From the NCBI GenBank assembly GCA_000158655.1, contig EQ973338.1, positions 495,633-536,427 on the forward strand: DNA of 40,795 nucleotides. The letters run 5' to 3'. Every line of letters starts with the position of its first letter. Positions within the stretch are counted from its first letter, which is position 1. Below, piece by piece: positions 25,425-32,655 of the stretch. The translations under genes and the position numbers were made by a program. The notes below the pieces were generated by a model. The model had not been told where the DNA came from, searched no databases, and worked only from the letters and a program-made list of their open reading frames with translations. Source of the stretch: [Clostridium] methylpentosum DSM 5476 (GTDB lineage: Bacteria; Bacillota; Clostridia; Oscillospirales; Ruminococcaceae).

Positions 25425-26666
25425 ATGAAACACCATTCTATTCTGATGCGGATTCTCGCGGCAGCTGCAGCGGTTGTGCTGATGGCGTCCGCGCTGTCCG
25501 GCTGCAAAGGGGAACTGCAGACGATGCGCCTCTCAGTTCCCAGCAACATCGGCTTTGACAACCAGCCAAACGAGATTGTGCTCGCTTACGATGCAGTTTC
25601 TTCCACCCGCTACCGCGACAGTCTCGACGGGCTGCAGCAGCAGGTGTACGACCAGATGAAACTCGCCCTCTCCAACCCTCAGCGGCCGACCTCCCAAACC
25701 TATGAGACAAGCCCTGAGCTCGACCAGGAGCAGATGACCTACATCGCCAACTGCGTCTGGATTGACAATCCGGTGTTTGCCCAGACCCAGACCGGTGCGA
25801 TTGAATACGCGGTCAACGGCAACATGTTGACCATGACGCTCAAGCAGTCGGTGGAAGACTACGAGGAACACATGCAGCGGGCGAGTGAAGCGCTGGACAG
25901 GGCAAAAGAGATCGCGGCAAAGGTCGACTCCAGCTGGAGCGATTACGACAAGGTAAAGTACCTGCACGACTACATTGCCCAAAACTGCTTTTACAGCGTC
26001 GAGACCAAGGACACCAACAACGAGGCCTACGGGGTGTTTGTGCTCGGGGAATCGATGTGCGAGGGGTACACCGACGCGTTCATGATGCTGTGCAACCTCG
26101 TGGGGGTGGACAGCACGGCGACCTGGTTTGACGGCTATATCAACGACGGAGAGGATCCGGTCAACGGCCACGTGTGGAACGTCGTTCAAATGGACGGGGA
26201 ATACTACCACATCGACGTGACCACCAACGACGGAAACGCCACCACCAATGGGGAAACCCAGATCCGCCCGGCAGACCAGATTTCCTATGTCCGGTTCGGC
26301 CTGACCACCGAAGAATACAAGGCGGTTTTCCCCGAAGGGGTCACCTTCAACGAACACAACGAAGTCGCCCTTCCCCCCTGCACCGCGACCAAATACCAAT
26401 ACTACCGCTATCACAACCTGCTGTTCGACAGCTACGACCGCGCGACAGTGGCGGAGGCGCTCGCCCGCAACTACAAAGAAGTCTCAAGAAACGGCAACAC
26501 CCTCAGCGAAGTGCAGTTCACCAACCGCACCGCATACAACCAGGCGCTGGCAGACGCGGACTACATGGTGCACGACTATTTTCAACTGGCAGGGATCTCG
26601 GAGGAACGCTATGTGTCCAACTTTGATGACAGACAGCTCGTTCTGGGCATCACCCTGCCCGAATAA
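25425..26666 (+). CDS. Lipoprotein with transglutaminase-like domain
   Basis: 413 residues. A lipoprotein signal peptide ends in the lipobox LSGC (Cys27), so it is anchored outside the cell membrane. After a beta-rich region, a transglutaminase-like protease fold spans about 165-280, with an intact Cys212 (SMCEGYTDA), His249 (NGHVWN) and Asp264 (YYHID) triad. Such domains act as cysteine peptidases or cross-linkers; the substrate is unknown. AGGAGG precedes the ATG. Being in an operon with a membrane acyltransferase-like gene suggests cell-envelope work. Confidence 0.88.
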   Translation: MKHHSILMRILAAAAAVVLMASALSGCKGELQTMRLSVPSNIGFDNQPNEIVLAYDAVSSTRYRDSLDGLQQQVYDQMKLALSNPQRPTSQTYETSPELDQEQMTYIANCVWIDNPVFAQTQTGAIEYAVNGNMLTMTLKQSVEDYEEHMQRASEALDRAKEIAAKVDSSWSDYDKVKYLHDYIAQNCFYSVETKDTNNEAYGVFVLGESMCEGYTDAFMMLCNLVGVDSTATWFDGYINDGEDPVNGHVWNVVQMDGEYYHIDVTTNDGNATTNGETQIRPADQISYVRFGLTTEEYKAVFPEGVTFNEHNEVALPPCTATKYQYYRYHNLLFDSYDRATVAEALARNYKEVSRNGNTLSEVQFTNRTAYNQALADADYMVHDYFQLAGISEERYVSNFDDRQLVLGITLPE

Positions 26667-26677
26667 GGGGAGACAGT

Positions 26678-27478
26678 ATGACCAAAAGACAGGAGGCGGC
26701 TGTGGAGACAGCCGCAGAAAAGCCGAAAAAGCGCATTGGGTTTGTCGACGAGGTGCGGGGATTTGCCATCCTCTGCATGGTCGTCTACCACACCTGGTTT
26801 GACTTAGCGACCCTCTTTCACGTCGAGCTGCCGTTTCTCTTCACCCCCCAGATGAACTTTGTCCGCGATCTCTTTGCCGGGCTGTTTATCTTTATATCGG
26901 GCTCAGCCTGCCGGCTCTCCCGCAGCAACCTCAAGCGGGGGTTCATCTGCCTGTGCGGCGGCCTCATCCTCACCGCAGTCACCTACTTCTTCATGCCGGA
27001 GGAGAAAATTCTTTTTGGCATCCTGCACTTCCTCGGCCTCTCGATGATCCTGTTCGCCCTGCTGCAAAAGCTCATTGACAAGATCAAATTTCCGATCATT
27101 GGCATACTGATATTTGGGCTGCTGTTTGTACTCACCTGCAACATTAAAGAGGGCGTGCTCTCTCTCGGCAATCTGTTTTCGGTCGATCTTCCGGACTTTC
27201 TCTACCAGACCGACATTCTGTTCCCCCTCGGGTTCCACAGTGAAACCTTCTTTTCCTCCGACTATTTCCCACTGATCCCGTGGTTTTTCATCTTTCTCAC
27301 CGGCTCCTACTTTGGTGTGCTGCTCGTCAAGCACCGGCTGCCCAAATTCTTTTACAAGGATCACATCCGGTTTCTCTCGTTTATCGGACGCCACACCTTT
27401 ATCATCTATCTGCTCCACCAGCCGGTGGTGTACGGGGTGCTCTATCTGATCTTCCATTTTGTGCTGGGACAGGGATGA
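26678..27478 (+). CDS. HGSNAT-like (DUF1624) integral membrane protein
   Basis: 266 residues. After a charged N-terminal stretch it has about seven membrane helices. RGFAILCMVVYHTWFDL opens the first helix, as in the heparan-alpha-glucosaminide N-acetyltransferase catalytic family, and the late GRHTFIIYLLHQPVVYG helix is also typical. In bacteria it is a candidate membrane acyltransferase for a glycan, with an unknown substrate. It starts 11 bp after the lipoprotein gene and its stop overlaps the next start (ATGA). Confidence 0.85.
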   Translation: MTKRQEAAVETAAEKPKKRIGFVDEVRGFAILCMVVYHTWFDLATLFHVELPFLFTPQMNFVRDLFAGLFIFISGSACRLSRSNLKRGFICLCGGLILTAVTYFFMPEEKILFGILHFLGLSMILFALLQKLIDKIKFPIIGILIFGLLFVLTCNIKEGVLSLGNLFSVDLPDFLYQTDILFPLGFHSETFFSSDYFPLIPWFFIFLTGSYFGVLLVKHRLPKFFYKDHIRFLSFIGRHTFIIYLLHQPVVYGVLYLIFHFVLGQG

Positions 27479-28272
27479 CGATGCTCAAACAAATTCTGAA
27501 CCAAGCGGGCGTTCGGGAATTCGGCGTCTGCCCCATGCCGCCGGAGGATGCGCTGCTCGACTGCCGCGCCAAGAGCCGGCTGCCTGAGAATGCGCGGTCG
27601 GTGATTGTCTGCCTGTTCCCGTATTACTCCCCAGGGCTTGAGGGGAACATCTCCCGCTACGCCATGGTGGAGGATTACCACAAGGTCGCCCGGGAGATTC
27701 TCACCCCTGCCTGCGAATCGCTCAGGCAGGCGTATGCCGCAGAATTCAGCTGGTTTGCCGACAACTCCCCTATCCCTGAGGTTTCCGCGGCCGTGCAGGC
27801 GGGGCTCGGGGTGCAGGGAAGAAACGGCCTGCTGATCACTCCGGACTATGGAACCTATGTATTTCTCGGGGAGATTATCACCGATCATCTCTTTGACTAT
27901 TCCGCCCCGGCACAGGGGAGTTGTCTTGGATGCGGCCGGTGTGAAGCGGCCTGTCCGGGCGGGGCGCTGTGCGGCGGTGCGGTGGACATCAGCCGCTGCG
28001 TCTCGGACATCAGCCAGCGCAAGGGGGAGCTCACCCCCAGTGAGACAGAGCTCGTCCGGGCAGGCGGCCTGTTGTGGGGGTGTGACCGATGCCAGCTGGT
28101 CTGCCCCCACAATCGCGAAGTCAAACAGACCCACATTCAGGCATTTCAAAAAAACATTGTCGCAAGCGTTGCGTATGGTCAGATCCGCCCGCTCTGTAAG
28201 ACGCGCGCATTCGGGTTCCGCGGCCCGCGGGTGCTGGAGCGCAATTACCACATTTTGTACGGCGTTGATTAA
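27475..28272 (+). CDS. QueG-like double 4Fe-4S protein (epoxyqueuosine reductase family)
   Basis: 265 residues from the ATG at 27475, which overlaps the previous stop (ATGA); the ATG at 27481 is the alternative. Family QueG is a cobalamin-dependent enzyme that reduces epoxyqueuosine to queuosine in tRNA. Two iron-sulfur motifs are visible, CLGCGRCEAAC (150-160) and CDRCQLVC (203-210). ADNSPIPEVSAAVQAGLGVQGRN matches the QueG active-site block, with Asp96 in the catalytic position. It is shorter than typical QueG (about 310-380) because it lacks the C-terminal HEAT-like repeats, so the exact substrate is less sure. Last gene of the operon. Confidence 0.8.
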   Translation: MTMLKQILNQAGVREFGVCPMPPEDALLDCRAKSRLPENARSVIVCLFPYYSPGLEGNISRYAMVEDYHKVAREILTPACESLRQAYAAEFSWFADNSPIPEVSAAVQAGLGVQGRNGLLITPDYGTYVFLGEIITDHLFDYSAPAQGSCLGCGRCEAACPGGALCGGAVDISRCVSDISQRKGELTPSETELVRAGGLLWGCDRCQLVCPHNREVKQTHIQAFQKNIVASVAYGQIRPLCKTRAFGFRGPRVLERNYHILYGVD

Positions 28273-28275
28273 AAA

Positions 28276-28320
28276 ACCTCTGTTCGGGCAGACTAAAAGG
28301 GAAACAACCCGAACGGAGGT
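28276..28320 (+). promoter_or_regulatory. Hairpin that hides the Shine-Dalgarno of the CBS-domain gene
   Basis: ACCTCTGTTCGGG (28276-28288) pairs with CCCGAACGGAGGT (28308-28320) through 13 positions, one of them a G-U pair. The GGAGGT of the downstream gene forms the end of the 3' arm, so translation could be reduced while the helix is folded. The 5' arm starts 4 bp after the QueG-like stop codon. Confidence 0.6.
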
Positions 28321-28328
28321 AATGAAAA

Positions 28329-28742
28329 ATGATTGTAAAAGACGTTATGAGTTCTCACGTTGCAACGGTCAACGAACAGGACACCGTTTCCAATGCGGCT
28401 GAGATTATGTGCCGTCACGACATCGGGGTGCTGCCTGTGATGAAAAACGGCAACAAGCTCGTCGGGATGCTCACCGACCGGGACATTGTGCTGCGGTGTG
28501 TAGCGGACAAGCGGGACCAGGAAAACTGTAAGGTGGGGGAGATCATGACCTCGACCACCCTCTCGATTGACCCCAACAAATCGCTTGCCGAGGCGCTGCA
28601 GATGATGTCTAACCATCAGGTCAAACGGCTCGCGGTCACCGAGAACGGCAAGCTCTCTGGCATTGTCAGCCTGTCCGACATCGCCCGCATTCGCAGCGGT
28701 GCGGAGACGGCAAAAGCTCTCTGTGAAATTTCGATGCCGTAA
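28329..28742 (+). CDS. CBS-domain pair protein
   Basis: 137 residues made almost entirely of two CBS motifs (about 8-60 and 73-125), a Bateman module that binds adenine nucleotides. VKDVMSSHVATVNEQDTV, GVLPVMKNGNKLVGMLTDRDI and the mirrored VKRLAVTENGKLSGIVSLSDI are clear. No output domain is attached, so it probably acts as a free sensor or partner. It follows the QueG-like gene by 56 bp; the stop at 28742 is followed by a terminator. Confidence 0.92.
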   Translation: MIVKDVMSSHVATVNEQDTVSNAAEIMCRHDIGVLPVMKNGNKLVGMLTDRDIVLRCVADKRDQENCKVGEIMTSTTLSIDPNKSLAEALQMMSNHQVKRLAVTENGKLSGIVSLSDIARIRSGAETAKALCEISMP

Positions 28743-28777
28743 GACGGTCTCAACTAAAATATCCTCTCACTTGCTGG

Positions 28778-28808
28778 GCAACCCGATGTACAACCGGGTT
28801 GCTTTTTT
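28778..28808 (+). terminator. Terminator after the CBS-domain gene
   Basis: GCAACCCG (28778-28785) with CGGGTTGC (28795-28802) over a 9-nt loop, then six T. Confidence 0.9.
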
Positions 28809-28884
28809 ATGTTTTGATTAAATGGCTCTTGTGACACCAAATAAAATTCCACCTGTTCTACAGCTGCAGTTTTTCTTTGCTCCA

Positions 28885-28949
28885 CGAATCAGACCCTAGC
28901 ATCCCCGGATGGGGCTTACCCCTGATTCGCTATCCGGATAAGGATAGCG
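28885..28949. other. Structured non-coding stretch with competing helices
   Basis: CGAATCAG (28885-28892) pairs with CTGATTCG (28922-28929), enclosing CCCC/GGGG (28903-28914). An overlapping helix CGCTATCC (28928-28935) / GGATAGCG (28942-28949) shares two bases with it. No gene follows directly on plus. It could be a small RNA, a remnant, or chance. Confidence 0.4.
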
Positions 28950-28982
28950 CTACCAAGATGCAACGGGCAACATGTAACCATC

Positions 28983-29021
28983 AAAAAGGCGTGTATTGGT
29001 TGGTTCAATACACGCCTTTTT
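28983..29021 (-). terminator. Perfect 16-bp terminator, usable in both directions
   Basis: AAAAAGGCGTGTATTG (28983-28998) and CAATACACGCCTTTTT (29006-29021) pair fully over a 7-nt loop. It ends immediately downstream of the minus-strand gene at 29023, and can also stop plus-strand transcription. Confidence 0.92.
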
Positions 29022-29022
29022 A

Positions 29023-29472
29023 CTATTCTTCAAGGAATCTCCATTTGAGGTTCTCTGCAATGACAAATGAAACTGCGGGTACATCCAAAGAGGACTGCTG
29101 AAAAAGTTCGTCGAAGTCATAGCCGGGTGAATCCGTCCACACAATCAGTTGCTCACCCGATTTGTCGGTGAGATCATGATGATAAGTGAGGGAACAGCCA
29201 AACAGATCGCAGAAGTAGTTTTCCTGCCAGCCCTGGACAAAAAAACGCCGCACGCCGGAGAAGCACAGCTCTATTGTGATTGGCAGCGCCTGCCGCTGCA
29301 AAACAAGGTGCAAGGTGTGCTGCTGCGCGGAACCCATACCCATGCGCAACTCGTCATCCACCCCTGCGCCGCTGCGGTAGCTGAGGGAAACGATGCAGCT
29401 ATCGTGAAAATTTCCTGCTTGTTGCAGGAGAAATTCAATGTCCTTTTGAGTATGTACTTCTTTCCATTCCAT
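29023..29472 (-). CDS. Conserved-looking hypothetical protein (149 aa)
   Basis: An acidic, beta-rich 149-residue protein with no signal peptide, membrane helix or known motif that I recognise. Aromatic residues are frequent in the second half (YFCDLFGCSLTYHHDL, YDFDELF). AGGGTGGGG lies ahead of the ATG, and a perfect terminator directly after the stop supports it as a real single gene. Function unknown. Confidence 0.75.
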   Translation of the reverse strand: MEWKEVHTQKDIEFLLQQAGNFHDSCIVSLSYRSGAGVDDELRMGMGSAQQHTLHLVLQRQALPITIELCFSGVRRFFVQGWQENYFCDLFGCSLTYHHDLTDKSGEQLIVWTDSPGYDFDELFQQSSLDVPAVSFVIAENLKWRFLEE

Positions 29473-29714
29473 GTAACCCCACCCTTTCTAGTTGATAAAT
29501 CCAGGTATATTCTAACAGAAAAAGAAACTTAATTCAATTACAACACAAAGGATAAAAATATCCGCCTTGTTTCACAATCAATGTGATAACCCATTTTGCT
29601 CTGTAGTGCCCTAATCCAAACCAACTTTTTAGAACAGATTCACTGCAATATTTCAAATCAAAAAATCAAATAGTCCAATAAAATTAGATACCTCAAGGAA
29701 TTCTCCCAGATAAA

Positions 29715-29763
29715 TATATGAGAAATTTTTCATATACTTTTTCCATTTGATAAGCGATACAAT
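29715..29763 (+). promoter_or_regulatory. Promoter with overlapping inverted repeat for the RHH gene pair
   Basis: TACAAT (29758-29763) is a good -10. The -35 region (near 29734-29739) is poor and overlaps the inverted repeat TATATGA (29715-29721) / TCATATA (29730-29736), spaced by 8 bp. The symmetry is well placed for an operator bound by a ribbon-helix-helix dimer, possibly by the downstream gene product itself. The remaining 29473-29714 is AT-rich and empty. Confidence 0.45.
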
Positions 29764-29795
29764 AGAGTTGATAAATCGACAGGGGGCACCGCCAC

Positions 29796-29975
29796 ATGGA
29801 ATTTAAAATAAGGTTGCAGAAAGAAAAGGAAGAAACTGTTTATAAATCGCTGTATATGAGGCAAAAACAGGTCGATCAGATCAACAAAATCGCCAAGGAA
29901 TACAACACCAGCTTTAACAACGTCGTGATCTCGATGATCGAAAGCTGTCTGGATGAAACGGATGAAGAAAGATGA
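29796..29975 (+). CDS. Small ribbon-helix-helix-like protein (59 aa)
   Basis: Too short for most gene callers: ATG at 29796 after AGGGGG, stop TGA at 29973-29975, 59 residues. A short strand (VYKSLYMR) is followed by two helices (QVDQINKIAKEY and SFNNVVISMIESCL), the outline of a MetJ/Arc/CopG-type DNA-binding fold. Its stop overlaps the next start (ATGA), so the pair is translationally coupled. It could be a repressor or an antitoxin-like regulator; no toxin fold is recognised next door. Confidence 0.72.
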   Translation: MEFKIRLQKEKEETVYKSLYMRQKQVDQINKIAKEYNTSFNNVVISMIESCLDETDEER

Positions 29976-30175
29976 ACTGTGAAAACCGGCTTTGCTGCTA
30001 TTTTTCCGATAATCGCTGCATCCTCCAGGACGTCGAAATTAACGAGCTGGGAATGTGCGACTGTCAGATCCTCGTCCCATTCGATGAGGAGGAGCTCTCC
30101 CCCAAAAGAGAGGCGCTTTTGGCCCGGTTTGAGCAACAGGAGCGGGAATGGGAGAGCGCCGACGAACCGAATTAA
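29972..30175 (+). CDS. Small Cys-rich acidic hypothetical protein (67 aa)
   Basis: 67 residues. The N-terminal third holds five Cys (CENRLCCYFSDNRCIL...CDC), suggesting a metal site; the rest is strongly acidic with a helical tail. No family recognised. It starts within the stop of the RHH-like gene, so the two are one operon and probably one functional unit. Cys-rich small proteins paired with an RHH regulator could be metal sensing or toxin-antitoxin-like, both inference. Confidence 0.62.
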   Translation: MNCENRLCCYFSDNRCILQDVEINELGMCDCQILVPFDEEELSPKREALLARFEQQEREWESADEPN

Positions 30176-30334
30176 TTATCTCATTAAATTAAGTTCATAC
30201 AATATCGTCAGTTTGGCTAATCAATCACGGGAAGTTTTTCAAGGTTTGTTCACCTTTTAAATTGTTAATATGTTATAATAAGAGTGGAAATTAACATTTA
30301 CCTGGTTTCATATACCATTTAGGAGGTAAGAACA

Positions 30335-31027
30335 ATGGCCGTGGAAAAAATTCTCGTGGTTGATGATGATAAAAATATTTGCGAACTGCTCAGACTGTAT
30401 TTAGAGAAAGAAGGATACGGCGTAATCCTCTCGCATGACGGCGAGGAAGCGCTGGTTAAATTCAACGCCCTCAAGCCGGATTTTGTGTTGCTCGACGTGA
30501 TGCTGCCCGGCCTCGACGGCTGGCAGGTCTGCCGTGAAATCCGCAAGAAATCCAACGTTCCGGTGATCATGCTCACCGCAAAAGGGGAGACCTTTGACAA
30601 GGTGCTCGGCCTTGAGCTCGGCGCGGACGACTATGTGGTCAAGCCGTTTGACACCAAGGAGATCATCGCCCGCATCAAGGCGATCCACCGCCGCCTCGGT
30701 CAATCCAACCAGCAGGCAGAGGTCAAAGAGGTGGTATATGACAAACTCGTGGTCAACATGACCCGCTACGAGCTCAAAGTCGACGGCAAGGTGGTCGACA
30801 CCCCGCCCAAAGAGCTCGAGCTGCTCTTCCATCTCGCCTCTACCCCCAACCGAGTCTACACCCGCGACCAGCTTCTCGACGAAGTGTGGGGCTTTGAGTA
30901 CTACGGAGATTCACGCACCATTGACGTGCACGTCAAGCGGCTGCGCGAAAAGCTCGAAGGCGTCTCGGACAAATGGGCGCTCAAAACCGTTTGGGGAGTC
31001 GGCTACAAGTTTGAGGTAAACGAATAA
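30335..31027 (+). CDS. OmpR/PhoB-class response regulator
   Basis: 230 residues, with AGGAGGTAAG before the ATG. Receiver domain 1-120 with acidic pocket Asp10-Asp12, phosphorylation site Asp54 (LLDVMLPG) and switch Lys (LTAKG). The winged-helix DNA-binding domain is at about 132-228, with ELELLFHLASTPNRVYTRDQLLDEVWG and the TIDVHVKRLREKL recognition helix. It pairs with the kinase gene immediately downstream and with htrA beyond. The order resembles WalRK/CssRS-type envelope stress systems, but the exact orthology is not settled. TATAAT at 30274-30279 is a probable -10. Confidence 0.95.
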   Translation: MAVEKILVVDDDKNICELLRLYLEKEGYGVILSHDGEEALVKFNALKPDFVLLDVMLPGLDGWQVCREIRKKSNVPVIMLTAKGETFDKVLGLELGADDYVVKPFDTKEIIARIKAIHRRLGQSNQQAEVKEVVYDKLVVNMTRYELKVDGKVVDTPPKELELLFHLASTPNRVYTRDQLLDEVWGFEYYGDSRTIDVHVKRLREKLEGVSDKWALKTVWGVGYKFEVNE

Positions 31028-31038
31028 TCCAGCAATTT

Positions 31039-31070
31039 GAGCATGAACGCCCTTCATGCTCAATTTTTTT
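31039..31070 (+). terminator. Terminator-like hairpin between response regulator and kinase genes
   Basis: GAGCATGAA (31039-31047) pairs with TTCATGCTC (31053-31061) and is followed by AATTTTTTT. It stands between two genes of one operon, so it likely acts as a partial terminator that keeps kinase levels below regulator levels. Readthrough is required unless the kinase gene has its own promoter. Confidence 0.7.
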
Positions 31071-31087
31071 AAGGAATGGGTAATGAC

Positions 31088-32560
31088 ATGAAAAAAAGCC
31101 TGTTTGCAAAATATTTCACCATCTGTATGTCGGTGATCATTGTGAGCATCACCTTTCTCGGCGCGATGATGCTGATTTTCTCCTCCCAGTATTTCCGCAA
31201 CGATCAATTCAAACGCCTGGAGGACAGCGTGCAGTACGCCGCTGAGCTCACAGTGCTCCCCTCCAACACCCAAAAGAACAACGACGGGAGCTACACCCTG
31301 AGTGAATCGGTTGGAAGCTCCTACCGAATGCTCTCCCGCACCAACGACGCGCTCTATTTCCTGACCGACACGAGCGGTGCGCTCGTCGCCTGCTCAGAGG
31401 GCAAGCGGTGCATTCACTCCGCGCCCTACACCGTCCCGGTTGAAATCCGCCAAAAGACCACCGAAGGGATATACAAGGAAACCGGGACCTTTGCAAAACT
31501 CTACAAAAACGATTACTACACTGTTGGCGTCCCGATCACCATTGACGGCCAGACAATTGGCTATCTTTACGCCTCTTCCCCCTCTAAAAACCTGAGCATC
31601 TTTCTCTCGGAAATCTTTAACATGTTTATCATCTCCTCCGGGGTAGTGCTCTTCCTCGCATTTGCAATCATTTTTGTGGTGACCTCCCAGATGGTCAAGC
31701 CGCTCAAGGAGATGTCCAAGGCTGCCAAGCAGTACGGCGAGGGGGATTTCTCCCGCAGGGTGCAGATTGACCGCAATGACGAAATCGGGGAGCTCGCGTC
31801 AGCGCTCAACACGATGGCGGACGACCTCTCGATCATCGAGAATTCCCGCCGCAGCTTTACCGCGAACGTCTCACACGAGCTCAAAACTCCGATGACCACC
31901 ATCGGCGGGTTTATCGACGGCATCCTCGACGGAACCATTCCCGAGCGGGAGCACAAAAAATACCTGCGCATTGTCTCGGACGAAGTCAAACGGCTCGCCC
32001 GGCTGGTGCGCTCGATGCTCAACCTCTCCAAGATCGAGGCAGGAGAAATGACGATCAAATGCACCTCATTTAACATGATTGAGACGATTGCACAGACGTT
32101 GTTCAGCTTTGAGCAGGTGATCAACGGCAAACAGCTCGAGATCCGCGGGCTCGACGAGGTGAGCGACGTCTGGATTGAGGCGGACGAGGATCTTATCCAT
32201 CAGGTGATCTACAACCTCATGGACAACGCGATTAAATTTGTCAACGAAGGGGGCTATATCGAGTTCTCCTTCCAGACCATCGGGCGCAAGACGCAGATCG
32301 GCATCAAAAACAGCGGCAACGGCCTCTCCAAGCAGGAGATGAATAAGGTGTTCGACCGCTTCTACAAGACCGACAAGTCGAGAGGCCTTGACAAAAACGG
32401 TGTGGGCCTCGGGTTGTACATTGTCCGCACCGTGATCAACCTGCACGACGGGGAAATCAAGGTGCGCAGCAAGGAAGGGGAATACACTGAGTTTGTCATC
32501 ACGCTAAACACCGGAAAGCCCCCATCCAAAAACCGGAAATCGTCAGCTGACAAGCAATAG
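31088..32560 (+). CDS. Sensor histidine kinase
   Basis: About 490 residues; the ATG at 31088 suits the AAGGA spacing better than the ATG at 31076. One membrane helix at about 12-34, an extracellular sensor domain (about 35-165, dCache-like in shape), a second helix at about 172-195, HAMP (about 195-248), HisKA with the phosphorylated His in SHELKTP, and an HATPase_c domain with N-box NLMDNAIKF, GNGLSKQEM and GVGLGLYIV. A standard membrane kinase that phosphorylates the regulator encoded just upstream. Signal unknown; the downstream htrA suggests envelope or protein-folding stress. Confidence 0.94.
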   Translation: MKKSLFAKYFTICMSVIIVSITFLGAMMLIFSSQYFRNDQFKRLEDSVQYAAELTVLPSNTQKNNDGSYTLSESVGSSYRMLSRTNDALYFLTDTSGALVACSEGKRCIHSAPYTVPVEIRQKTTEGIYKETGTFAKLYKNDYYTVGVPITIDGQTIGYLYASSPSKNLSIFLSEIFNMFIISSGVVLFLAFAIIFVVTSQMVKPLKEMSKAAKQYGEGDFSRRVQIDRNDEIGELASALNTMADDLSIIENSRRSFTANVSHELKTPMTTIGGFIDGILDGTIPEREHKKYLRIVSDEVKRLARLVRSMLNLSKIEAGEMTIKCTSFNMIETIAQTLFSFEQVINGKQLEIRGLDEVSDVWIEADEDLIHQVIYNLMDNAIKFVNEGGYIEFSFQTIGRKTQIGIKNSGNGLSKQEMNKVFDRFYKTDKSRGLDKNGVGLGLYIVRTVINLHDGEIKVRSKEGEYTEFVITLNTGKPPSKNRKSSADKQ

Positions 32561-32568
32561 ATGCGGCG

Positions 32569-32606
32569 ATTACAGTATATTTACTGCAAATTTACCGCAG
32601 TTTCAC
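32569..32606 (+). promoter_or_regulatory. Four 11-bp-phased repeats upstream of htrA, candidate response-regulator site
   Basis: ATTAC (32569), TTTAC (32580), TTTAC (32591) and TTCAC (32602) begin exactly 11 bp apart, about one helical turn. Tandem, same-face direct repeats of this type are how OmpR/PhoB-class regulators such as PhoP and WalR bind. A reversed GTAAA follows at 32616. The likely owner is the response regulator at 30335-31027. The -10 for htrA is not certain. Confidence 0.6.
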
Positions 32607-32655
32607 AATTGTGCTGTAAACTGTATCGTAAGTATTAGAAGAGGGGGGGTTGTCT

